Source: JABMQB01 sp963678235 (GTDB taxonomy: Bacteria > Bacteroidota > Bacteroidia > Bacteroidales > Prolixibacteraceae). From it: a stretch of 64,000 nucleotides of DNA. The translations under genes and the position numbers were made by a program. A model generated the notes under the pieces. That model saw only the letters and a program-made list of their open reading frames with translations, was not told the origin of the DNA and did no database searches. Where the stretch lies: the NCBI GenBank assembly GCA_963678235.1, contig OY782766.1, positions 3,596,001 to 3,660,000 of the forward strand. The letters run 5' to 3'. This document shows positions 1 to 8,064 of the stretch, in pieces (position 1 is the stretch's first letter; each line of letters starts with the position of its first letter).

Positions 1-75
1 CTTTGGCAATTCCTTATTACAAAAAAGAGTTTGGATTATTTATATGGTAGCAAATCAGGGTTCACTGCAACCGGG

Positions 76-420
76 TTATTTTTTCTTCTTGCTTGATTTG
101 GCTTTCGGATTATAATCAAGGCAAATTTGCACCCATTTTTCAAGGTCCTCATCCATGTCGATTCCATCTTCATTTACATAGATAAAACCTTTCATTGGGC
201 GTTTGGTAAAATCCATTGGTGCTGCCCCTTTTTGTTTTAGTAAACTTTCATAATCGTCGGGATCAACACGAGCCATTAACTTGTTTTTTACAATACCAAC
301 ACACATTTTATCGTCCACCAAATAACAAAGCCCGCCAAACATTTTACGTTCTTCATAAGAAGCTTTTTTATCGTCTAATACCTGTTTTATCCTGTCTGCC
401 AAAAGTTCATCGTAAGCCAT
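76..420 (-). CDS. TfoX/Sxy N-terminal domain protein
   Basis: A 114-residue cytoplasmic protein. Residues about 10-100 match the TfoX N-terminal fold, with the typical early stretch RKMFGGLCYLVDDKMCVGI and a later PMKGFIYV segment; the end is a lysine-rich tail (KAKSSKKKK). The family was named for the competence regulator Sxy, but stand-alone N-terminal-domain proteins like this are widespread and of unknown role, so no competence function is claimed. It is not part of the sus operon: a terminator (469-505) ends that operon upstream of this gene in the same orientation. Confidence 0.8.
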   Translation of the reverse strand: MAYDELLADRIKQVLDDKKASYEERKMFGGLCYLVDDKMCVGIVKNKLMARVDPDDYESLLKQKGAAPMDFTKRPMKGFIYVNEDGIDMDEDLEKWVQICLDYNPKAKSSKKKK

Positions 421-468
421 AGTTCTGCTTTTTTATATGGATAACAAGTTAAAAGATAAAAAGGATTT

Positions 469-505
469 AAAAAAGCCCCGATTCAAACAAATGAACCAGA
501 GCTTT
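469..505 (-). terminator. Rho-independent terminator ending the susCDEF-amylase operon
   Basis: Read on the minus strand, a 14-bp stem (several G-U pairs, no mismatch) with a 6-nt loop is followed by six U residues. The arms lie at plus 492-505 and 472-485. It sits just after the stop codon of the amylase gene. Confidence 0.75.
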
Positions 506-531
506 ACCCTTCCCCTACATTTAACGAACAA

Positions 532-3309
532 CTATTTTAGGATGACTTTTTGTGTTTCCGTTCCATTATCATGAATAATTTGAACGATATAGATTCCCCT
601 TTTTAACACCTTAGTTGATATGTTTGCTTGATTAATATTTTGAAAGTCTTTTTCGAAAACGAAATTTCCGGCAAGAGAACAAATCCGTATTTTTTTAAAT
701 GGTTTGCCTGACTCAATATTGACCTGGTCGGAAGCAGGATTCGGATATATTTTCCAGTTTAAATTTGAATTTATTAAATCATTGGAAGATGTGACAATAC
801 TAAAATCAGGAAGCGCTTTATCGGAGTATAATCGATATTCTCCGGGTTGCAGATCAATAGCCGTTGTTACAGAAGCAACGTTGTACTCTGTTCCGGTGAA
901 ATATTCATACCAAACGCCTGAATGCTGAAAGTTGGGGTTCATAGAAGCTTGAACCATGCCAAAATTACCAAGCACAACAATATTTGTATCGCTTTTTGAA
1001 AGATGGATGCTCTTTAATTCGGAGCTTAAATTCAGCGTTTCGTTGCCCGAAGTTAGTACTTTAAATTTTTCACGTAAATAGATCATTCCGGCATAAACAT
1101 TCCATAATTTTTTCCGATCGGAGTTGGAGTAATAATCCCAACGAACTTCTTTGGGACTTGTACGGCATTCGTCGTTAATGCTTCCGTTTTCGCATGTGTT
1201 TATGGAATAATCATAGCCAAGTTCGCCAAATTGCCAAATCATTTTTGGTCCGGTGAGGCTCAAAAAGAAAGTAGCTGCTAATTTTGATCTATCCAATGCT
1301 GTTCCCAGGGTTTTGGTATTATAGCTGCCAGAAGAATTTCCATAGGTTTTGGTTTTAAAAAGTTGTCTTTCTTCATCGTGGCTTTCCATATAGGCAACCA
1401 GGCCTGGTTGCGAAAATCCCCTGTTTTGGTACGATGCCCTTGAAAAATTTGATTTTCCCGAATCGTGGTATCCCATGGCAGCTTCGCTGAAGTTATAATT
1501 GGCATTTCCCCATACGAGCATTCCATTATTATAGTTCACCAATTCACGTTCTTCGGTGTCAGCTGCAAAATGTTCAAGTATTACGAAAGCATTGGGGTTC
1601 AGGCTCCAAATTTTATCTGCAATTCGTTTAAGAATGACAATCCTTGCCGCATCGTAGCCACCGCCATCTCCGGGAGTGTTTGTAAATCCTTTGGTGAAAT
1701 CAAACCGAAATCCGTCAATTTTGTATTCTTCCAGCCAAAATTTTACAACCCTGTCCACAAAGTCTTTCGTTGCCTGGCTTTCATGGTTAAAATCGGATCC
1801 CCAGGCAAATACGGGATTTGGTGACGTAGTATTAAACCACGGATTATCAGCCGCCGGACGATTATTCGTTCCATCCCAATACAATTTTACCAGGGGACAG
1901 GAATTATAGGCATGGTTTAAAACGATATCCTGAATCACCACAAATCCTAATTCATGGCATTTGTCAATTAGTTTTTTCAGATCATTTTTAGTTCCATAGG
2001 CTTTATCAGGAGCAAAATAAAAATTAGGATTATAGCCCCAACTGTTGTTTCCTTCAAATTCGTTGAAAGGCATAAACTCAATGGCATTAACTCCGAGTTT
2101 TTTTAGATAGCCCAAAGTATCCATTACTGATTTGTAGCTTTGCTCATCAGTAAAATCGCGGATTAGCAACTCGTAAATCACAAGGTCTTCTTTCTTAGGA
2201 ATAGGGTAGTTGTTTGTTTGCCAATCGTATCCTTCCGGATTTGTTTGAAGAATGGAAACCCTTGTTGAGGTGTATTTTTCCGGGAATGATTTGAGGTTTG
2301 GATAGGTTGTTTCTGAAATCCATTTATCGTCCCACGGATCCAATATTTTTTGTGTGTACGGGTCGGCAATCCAGATATTCCCATCCACTAAATACTGAAA
2401 GGCGTATTCAACAGAAGGGCTCAGGCTTTCAATATCAATCCAAAATCGGTCTCCGTCTTTTTTCATCCGGGAATTATTCTTTGGCAGCCAATTGTTAAAA
2501 TCGCCAAGAACAAAAACATCTGTTTTTCCGGGTGCATAAAGCACTAGTCTTGCAGTTGTATTGTTTGGATATTGAATACCATCATTATAATCAGAGGGCA
2601 GGGTTTCAATTATTTCGTCGGCTTTTACATGTAGAAAAACGGAATCAGCAATGCTTGTGTCGTTTGTAGTTGCGATTGCTTTTAACCAATAGTCTCCCGA
2701 TTGAGCATAGTTAAAAGTGTAATTCAGGCTTGTTCCTGAAGTGGAAGCAATTTCCTGTTGGTTGGCAAAAAGGGTTAAATTAGCCGTTGAAGAGGCTACC
2801 GCAGAAAAGTTTATATTTTCATTTTTATTGGCAATGGTAATTCGTTCGGGCGATGTAATTTGAAAATCGAATTCACCTTCGTGCAATTCTACAAATATGT
2901 CGGCTCCTCCGCTTGCCCTTCCTGTTTTTGAGTTGTCAGCACTACGGAATACAAACGCCATTTTCAGGATAGTTTCCGAATCTGGAACACCATAGTAACT
3001 CCGAACATCCGGGCTTATTTCCAACTCAAAAATATTGTCGCCTTTAGATGTTAATTTTGCTTTTTGTGTATTCACCCCCCAATCAGCAACTACGTATTTC
3101 CAATCGGATGAAGAGGTGCTTTTATCTGTTATAACGCCTGTGTGGGCATATACATCGCCTGTAAAACCTTCCAGTCCGGCATTCCCTTTTGATGCATCAA
3201 ATATTATTTTAACTGCTTGGTTTTGTTGAGGAAATTCAGGATTGGTGGTAACCTGTGCTATGCCAATACTGAAAGAGAGAAAAAAGGATATAAATAAAAA
3301 ATATTTCAT
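532..3309 (-). CDS. GH13 alpha-amylase with CBM48-like domain and T9SS sorting domain
   Basis: A secreted 925-residue alpha-amylase family enzyme, expected to cut alpha-1,4-glucan outside the cell. A signal peptide covers residues 1-18. An N-terminal beta domain follows, then a CBM48-like E-set domain (about 245-340, with VFVLGDFNNW), then a GH13 barrel (about 370-760). Catalytic residues are visible: nucleophile Asp537 in GFRFDF, acid Glu579 in VILEHF, and Asp645 in ESHDEE. The last ~75 residues are a type A T9SS sorting domain (begins WKIYPNPASDQ, ends with QKVILK). Export by T9SS contrasts with the lipoprotein SusG of Bacteroides. It is the last gene of the susC operon but is separated from the susF-like gene by a terminator-like hairpin. 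Confidence 0.92.
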   Translation of the reverse strand: MKYFLFISFFLSFSIGIAQVTTNPEFPQQNQAVKIIFDASKGNAGLEGFTGDVYAHTGVITDKSTSSSDWKYVVADWGVNTQKAKLTSKGDNIFELEISPDVRSYYGVPDSETILKMAFVFRSADNSKTGRASGGADIFVELHEGEFDFQITSPERITIANKNENINFSAVASSTANLTLFANQQEIASTSGTSLNYTFNYAQSGDYWLKAIATTNDTSIADSVFLHVKADEIIETLPSDYNDGIQYPNNTTARLVLYAPGKTDVFVLGDFNNWLPKNNSRMKKDGDRFWIDIESLSPSVEYAFQYLVDGNIWIADPYTQKILDPWDDKWISETTYPNLKSFPEKYTSTRVSILQTNPEGYDWQTNNYPIPKKEDLVIYELLIRDFTDEQSYKSVMDTLGYLKKLGVNAIEFMPFNEFEGNNSWGYNPNFYFAPDKAYGTKNDLKKLIDKCHELGFVVIQDIVLNHAYNSCPLVKLYWDGTNNRPAADNPWFNTTSPNPVFAWGSDFNHESQATKDFVDRVVKFWLEEYKIDGFRFDFTKGFTNTPGDGGGYDAARIVILKRIADKIWSLNPNAFVILEHFAADTEERELVNYNNGMLVWGNANYNFSEAAMGYHDSGKSNFSRASYQNRGFSQPGLVAYMESHDEERQLFKTKTYGNSSGSYNTKTLGTALDRSKLAATFFLSLTGPKMIWQFGELGYDYSINTCENGSINDECRTSPKEVRWDYYSNSDRKKLWNVYAGMIYLREKFKVLTSGNETLNLSSELKSIHLSKSDTNIVVLGNFGMVQASMNPNFQHSGVWYEYFTGTEYNVASVTTAIDLQPGEYRLYSDKALPDFSIVTSSNDLINSNLNWKIYPNPASDQVNIESGKPFKKIRICSLAGNFVFEKDFQNINQANISTKVLKRGIYIVQIIHDNGTETQKVILK

Positions 3310-3323
3310 GCAAGTAGTTAATC

Positions 3324-3361
3324 TTAAAAAGAAAAGAAGCGCACTTTTAAATGCGCTTCTT
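3324..3361 (-). terminator. Hairpin between susF-like and amylase genes (attenuator or partial terminator)
   Basis: Perfect 10-bp arms AAGAAGCGCA/TGCGCTTCTT (3334-3343 and 3352-3361) with an 8-nt loop. On the minus strand they are followed by a U-rich run. The hairpin lies inside the 68-bp gap between the susF-like stop and the amylase start, so it should reduce read-through or act as an RNA-processing end. Confidence 0.7.
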
Positions 3362-3377
3362 TATAAAATATCAATGA

Positions 3378-5375
3378 TTAATTGTTCGTAATTGTATAAG
3401 CAAATCCAGTGGCAGAATTCAAGATCAGCTCCACGTGATAGTTTCCTGCAGTAACCGGAATGTTGTTATCATTTTCGGTATCAAGAAAACCATCCATGTT
3501 GTAATCCCCAAAGTTTATACCCCAATCATCGTTGGCACGGAATTTTATGGCACCATCGGTTAATGTAATATCTGCGGTCCACGTGTATTCGCCTTTGGTA
3601 TTTGACCTTAAAGTCATATTGGTATCTTCGCCCCATCCGCCTGGAGTTGCGTCACCAATAATTCCCCAGTTGGTTTCAATAACCGAGTACGATAAATCAT
3701 TCATATCAATTCGAACACGATAGAAACCATCTGCATTTACAGTAAGGTTGTCGCCACCATTTTGAGTAAGATAACCTGCTGGTGTATCTGCACTTAATTC
3801 AAAATCACCATCCCAACCAGAGGCAAGAGGTACGAATTTAAAACCACCACCATCGGCAGTAATGTATTGGTACGTTTCATAAACTCCGGATGAAGTCATT
3901 TGCATTGGTACAGAATTGCCTGGATTCCAATCGGAAGCAACCGATCCTCCGAGGATCCTTAAGCCTTCGGTAACCGTAAGTGTTTTTGTATTTAAATCAA
4001 CAACAACCAAATAGTTGCCATTCACTGCACCATCATTTTTAATGTCTCCACCAGATGCTGAACAGCCAATAAAATTGGTGAATTGATCGGAACCAATACC
4101 ATTTTCCCAACTTCCTTTTTCAGGGAAGAATTTGAAATCGTTTCCGGCACTTAAGACAAAGTTTCCTGTCCATATTCCGGGAGCAATAATATTCAGTTCC
4201 AAAGCATTATTAATGTCCCAGCCCACGCTGGTTGCGGCTCCAACAATATACAAGTTTGATTTTGCTTCTTTTATTTCGTAGGTACCTGCATTCAGGTCTA
4301 AAGTCACGATATAACCCTTGTCCGCACCATCGAAAGTTATGTTTCCATTGGTGCCTTTCGGTCCTATAATACCATCAGCTCCATCTCCACCCAGGTTACC
4401 CCAGTCAAGGTCGCCCCAGCTTGGTTGCCCAACGAATTTTAACATAGCGCCGTCCTTAATGGATACTTCAATGGTATATACACCTTCCGACTTTTCGGTC
4501 ATTTGAGGTGATTGGTCAGGGCTCCAGGCAGGAACATCGGCACTATAATCGCCAACCAAAAATACTTCAGTAGGATTGTGTGTGTATGTTTCTGCGCCAA
4601 ATACATAAGGAGCAATTGTCAGTTCGCTGTTTGTAAAGTCAGCTTTCACTTCGTACCAACCAGTTTCCCCGGTAAATTTGAAGTTTGCATCATCATCAGC
4701 TGCAGCAACAATATTTGATGAAACTGTAGCAAATTTGCCAAAATTGTACATGTATCCATCGCTGGCTTTGTCGGTAAAGCGGAATAAACCATCGTTGCTT
4801 AATTTTAGGTATTTAAAGAATACATCGCCATTAGGATTTGTTGCCAGCATGTCATCAAAACCAACGGAAGTTGCAGTTCCGGTCATCAATAAGGTTGATG
4901 GGACAGGAACATCAAGATAAGGAGTTACTTTCATAGAAAAGGCACTTGTAAAAAGGTCAGCCAAATCTTCGTTTGAAACCGCTTTGATACGAAGTTCTAC
5001 TTCAACATTAGTTGCAGGCGCAAACCGTTCTGTCAAAATCGCATTTAAGTCACCAATAGTAACATTCATTTCGGTTGCCGAAACGCGGTCAAATTCTAAA
5101 GCATTTGCAAAATCAGTTCCTTTTTCAGCCACCTGAAGAAAATACCTGACTCCAACTTTATCGACATAGGTAGCAGCAGTCCAACTTAAACTAAGCAAAG
5201 TTCCGCCTTCATTCTTTTTCATCAGTACGGTATCGATATCGGATGAAGGTTCGGTCACCCACACGGGTGACGTTCCTTCAACTATTGATGTTACCGGCGG
5301 GGTCATAAATTCGTCCTCGCAGGCAAATATGAATACCGTCAGAATAGCAATTAGAAAATATCTTATGTTTTTCAT
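3378..5375 (-). CDS. SusF/SusE-family surface starch-binding lipoprotein with five repeats
   Basis: A 665-residue lipoprotein: hydrophobic signal then Cys19 (IFACEDE), so it is lipid-anchored and probably surface-exposed. An N-terminal SusE-type Ig-like domain (about 30-150) is followed by about five related starch-binding-type modules, each opening with a beta strand like LMTGTATSVG, FLVGDYSADV, LYIVGAATSVGW, LRILGGSVASDW and WGIIGDATPGGW, and carrying Trp/Phe-rich segments such as FKFF and IKFRAND. The known SusF of Bacteroides has about 485 residues and three such modules, so this protein is expanded. It starts 2 bp after the SusE-like stop, implying translational coupling. Glycan binding without catalysis is the inferred role. 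Confidence 0.85.
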   Translation of the reverse strand: MKNIRYFLIAILTVFIFACEDEFMTPPVTSIVEGTSPVWVTEPSSDIDTVLMKKNEGGTLLSLSWTAATYVDKVGVRYFLQVAEKGTDFANALEFDRVSATEMNVTIGDLNAILTERFAPATNVEVELRIKAVSNEDLADLFTSAFSMKVTPYLDVPVPSTLLMTGTATSVGFDDMLATNPNGDVFFKYLKLSNDGLFRFTDKASDGYMYNFGKFATVSSNIVAAADDDANFKFTGETGWYEVKADFTNSELTIAPYVFGAETYTHNPTEVFLVGDYSADVPAWSPDQSPQMTEKSEGVYTIEVSIKDGAMLKFVGQPSWGDLDWGNLGGDGADGIIGPKGTNGNITFDGADKGYIVTLDLNAGTYEIKEAKSNLYIVGAATSVGWDINNALELNIIAPGIWTGNFVLSAGNDFKFFPEKGSWENGIGSDQFTNFIGCSASGGDIKNDGAVNGNYLVVVDLNTKTLTVTEGLRILGGSVASDWNPGNSVPMQMTSSGVYETYQYITADGGGFKFVPLASGWDGDFELSADTPAGYLTQNGGDNLTVNADGFYRVRIDMNDLSYSVIETNWGIIGDATPGGWGEDTNMTLRSNTKGEYTWTADITLTDGAIKFRANDDWGINFGDYNMDGFLDTENDNNIPVTAGNYHVELILNSATGFAYTITNN

Positions 5376-5377
5376 AT

Positions 5378-6463
5378 CTATTTAATTTTACCAGTGTGAT
5401 TAATAAAGTCGAGCTCAATGGTTTGCTCTCCTGCACCAAGATTAACCCTTTCCTGATCACCGCCATCTTCCCTGTATTCAATTTTTCCATCAAGGAAAAT
5501 GAATTCGGCATGCCACCAGTCAGGACCGGAAATATATGGATGGGTTACATGAAGCCTGAGTTCTCCTCCCAATAAACTTTTAGTCAGGTACATTTTTTTA
5601 TTTTCTGCATCTAACTGGAATTTGTTTTCATCAACAACAGAACTAGTTGGCCATGCATCTACATTTGGTCCGCAGATGTAAACATTTGCAGGCTCAACAA
5701 TCAGGGTATTGGTTGCCAGGTTTACACCAACTGTATAATAGCCTGCAGTTCCTGGAACAGGTATGTCATCACCTCGGTTATCAACGGTTCCCAATGTGTA
5801 TTCGCCATCAACCGGATCTCCAATTTTTCCGATGACGCCTTTGTATTCAGGATCAGAACACAGTTTAAATGTTCCGGTAGCTTCCATCCAAACAATGTTC
5901 CAGACATCTTCTTCGGAATGTACGTTCTTAAAACGCAGTTTATTATTCTGTGCAATCCGACCAACTCCATCACCATATAAGTAGAAAGTATTGGGAGCAA
6001 AAAGTATATCCAGATAAGGAGTTGTACTAAAGCTTACCGGGTCAGAATATAATGTGTCAACCCCATCAAGAGAATAAGTTATTACTCTTGCTGCAACTGT
6101 TGTTTCTGCATCTACCGGCAATGATAAATTTTCTGTTAGGAATTCATTAAAAGCACCTACGGTAAATGCGAATGAATTATTAGAAGCATTGACATCAAAA
6201 GTTAGCGGATTTGTAAAATCGGTTGAAGTCGCTAATTGTAGCCTGTGTGTTGTAACAATATCAACTCCGTATGATGCGGGAGTATAAGATATTGTAATGG
6301 TTTCAGTTTTTTGTGCTTTTGATATTGCTAAGCTAGTCCCAAACCCTTGAATATTTGTAGCAGGCACATACTCCGAATTGTTTAGCTTTATGATATCATC
6401 ATCCTCACACGAAAAAGCAACTATTGCAAGGAGTGATAGGATTATGTATTTCAAATTTTTCAT
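5378..6463 (-). CDS. SusE-like starch-binding lipoprotein
   Basis: A 361-residue lipoprotein with a signal peptide and lipobox Cys (AFSCEDDD). Residues about 25-150 form the SusE N-terminal Ig-like domain (SLAISKAQKTETITISYTPA). The rest contains one or two SusE/F-type beta-sandwich modules (FYLYGDGVG near 165, VYICGPNVDAW near 265). It shares its N-terminal architecture with the downstream SusF-like protein. It is third in the susC-D-E-F order, 19 bp after susD. The expected role is non-catalytic capture of maltooligosaccharide at the outer membrane surface. Confidence 0.85.
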   Translation of the reverse strand: MKNLKYIILSLLAIVAFSCEDDDIIKLNNSEYVPATNIQGFGTSLAISKAQKTETITISYTPASYGVDIVTTHRLQLATSTDFTNPLTFDVNASNNSFAFTVGAFNEFLTENLSLPVDAETTVAARVITYSLDGVDTLYSDPVSFSTTPYLDILFAPNTFYLYGDGVGRIAQNNKLRFKNVHSEEDVWNIVWMEATGTFKLCSDPEYKGVIGKIGDPVDGEYTLGTVDNRGDDIPVPGTAGYYTVGVNLATNTLIVEPANVYICGPNVDAWPTSSVVDENKFQLDAENKKMYLTKSLLGGELRLHVTHPYISGPDWWHAEFIFLDGKIEYREDGGDQERVNLGAGEQTIELDFINHTGKIK

Positions 6464-6482
6464 GTTTTTTAAATTATTAAGA

Positions 6483-8054
6483 TTAATAATTTGCGTTTTT
6501 CAGATTCGGATTTGCATTGATATCTGAATCCGGGATCGGGAATAAATCGTATTTTGCATTAACGGCAATTCCATCTGCAGTGGCACCTTTAAAAGGCCAT
6601 ATATATTCTCCACCGCTTAGTTTCCCGTATCTTCTCAAGTCGGTTCTACGATGGCATTCCCAGTATAATTCACGCCCACGTTCCTCTAAAATAAAGTCCA
6701 AATCGAGGTCAGTTGCTTCAATATTGCCTGATTCATCGCCATAAGCCCTTTCCCTAATATCATTGACATAAGTAAGGGCAGTAGCCATATCGCCACCATT
6801 ACCGCCACGCAATACTGCTTCTGCATACATTAATAGTGCATCGGCAAAACGGAATAGCGGGAAATCGGTGTCTGGATGAGATAAATTGCTTCCAACAACA
6901 CCTGTTGAAGTGATGTTTTTAAATTTACGCAAAGCATATCCGTGCCTGAAATTAAAGATATCGCCAATTTCGTATTCTTGTCCTTCGGTCCAGAACATAG
7001 CCCGGTGGTCAGTTTCCCCGGTAATATCTTCAAAAATATCAACAAACGATTTTGTTGTACGATTGCCTCCCCAGCCACCATCAACTCCGGATTCACTTGC
7101 TGGCATATCGCCACCAATGGTTGAATGGATTAGAAAAGTCATTCCTCCCCAGGTTTGTGTATGTTCACCATCGCAAACAATAGGGAAAATGATTTCGTTT
7201 GTACAAAGATTGTTGTCGGCAAGGAATAAATTCTCATATTCAGGTTCAAGACTGTATCCTGCATCAATTATTTTTTTGGTGTAGGTAATACACTCTGTAT
7301 ATTTTGCTGTACCTAAATAAGTTTCAGCATTTAAATAGAGTTTCGATAAAACCATCCAGGCAGCACCTTTATCAGCACGGCCATATTCGTTTGTTCCCGG
7401 TGCAAGCAATTCACTTTCGATTGCAGTTAGTTCTGATTCCACAAAATCGAACAATTGCTGAGCTGTTGCCTGTTCCGGAAAGAAGAAAGAACCAACCGGG
7501 TCAGCATCGCTTACAAATGGTCCTGTACCAAACATATCCAATAAGTGCCAATACGATAAAGCCCTTAAGAAGCGTGCTTCGGTATTGTAAGCTTTAAATT
7601 CATCTTGCCCGTTGGTCAATGAAATTAGATTATTGCAATAAGCAATCTCCAGGTTGATACGATAGTACATGGCAGTTACGAATTCGTTCGAAGCTGTCCA
7701 GTCCATGTCGTGCAAATCGCGTAGGTTACCATCGTTCCAGGCACAAATTGCTTCATCAGTTGTTAATTCCTGATGGTTCCATAATTGTCGCAGGTAAGAT
7801 GAAAAACCTCCATCAATACTGCTTATATCAGGATCTCCGTCAACCCCGGTTTGCCCACCAACAACCAAGGCTGCATAACATTTTGCCAGCATTCCTTTAT
7901 ACGATGCATCATCGGTAAGTTTGTCGGCAGTCAGTAGGTCCTCGTCAAGCGGCAGAGTGTCCAGATCGTTGATACATGAGACAAATGTAGATAGGATCAT
8001 CACAATTGTCATCATTAAAAATGTAATTCTATATTTTGTTTTCATAATAGTCAT
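6483..8054 (-). CDS. susD: SusD/RagB-family nutrient-binding outer membrane lipoprotein
   Basis: A 523-residue SusD homologue. The signal peptide ends at a lipobox (TFVSCINDLDTLP), giving a surface lipoprotein. The SusD-type helical TPR core is recognisable (YWHLLDMFGTGPFV, then FPLFRFADALLMYAEAVLR and the C-terminal EERGRELYWECHRRTDLRRYG). It should lid the SusC transporter and bind starch or maltooligosaccharide. Ten bases separate it from susC. An internal Met at codon 4 is an equally good start; both leave the signal peptide intact. Substrate is inferred from the surrounding GH13/GH65 genes. Confidence 0.93.
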   Translation of the reverse strand: MTIMKTKYRITFLMMTIVMILSTFVSCINDLDTLPLDEDLLTADKLTDDASYKGMLAKCYAALVVGGQTGVDGDPDISSIDGGFSSYLRQLWNHQELTTDEAICAWNDGNLRDLHDMDWTASNEFVTAMYYRINLEIAYCNNLISLTNGQDEFKAYNTEARFLRALSYWHLLDMFGTGPFVSDADPVGSFFFPEQATAQQLFDFVESELTAIESELLAPGTNEYGRADKGAAWMVLSKLYLNAETYLGTAKYTECITYTKKIIDAGYSLEPEYENLFLADNNLCTNEIIFPIVCDGEHTQTWGGMTFLIHSTIGGDMPASESGVDGGWGGNRTTKSFVDIFEDITGETDHRAMFWTEGQEYEIGDIFNFRHGYALRKFKNITSTGVVGSNLSHPDTDFPLFRFADALLMYAEAVLRGGNGGDMATALTYVNDIRERAYGDESGNIEATDLDLDFILEERGRELYWECHRRTDLRRYGKLSGGEYIWPFKGATADGIAVNAKYDLFPIPDSDINANPNLKNANY

Positions 8055-8064
8055 CGTTTAAGAA

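Noticed and set aside
5647..6000. Small frames inside the SusE-like gene on either strand
   Set aside because: Out-of-frame shadows of a well-supported gene.
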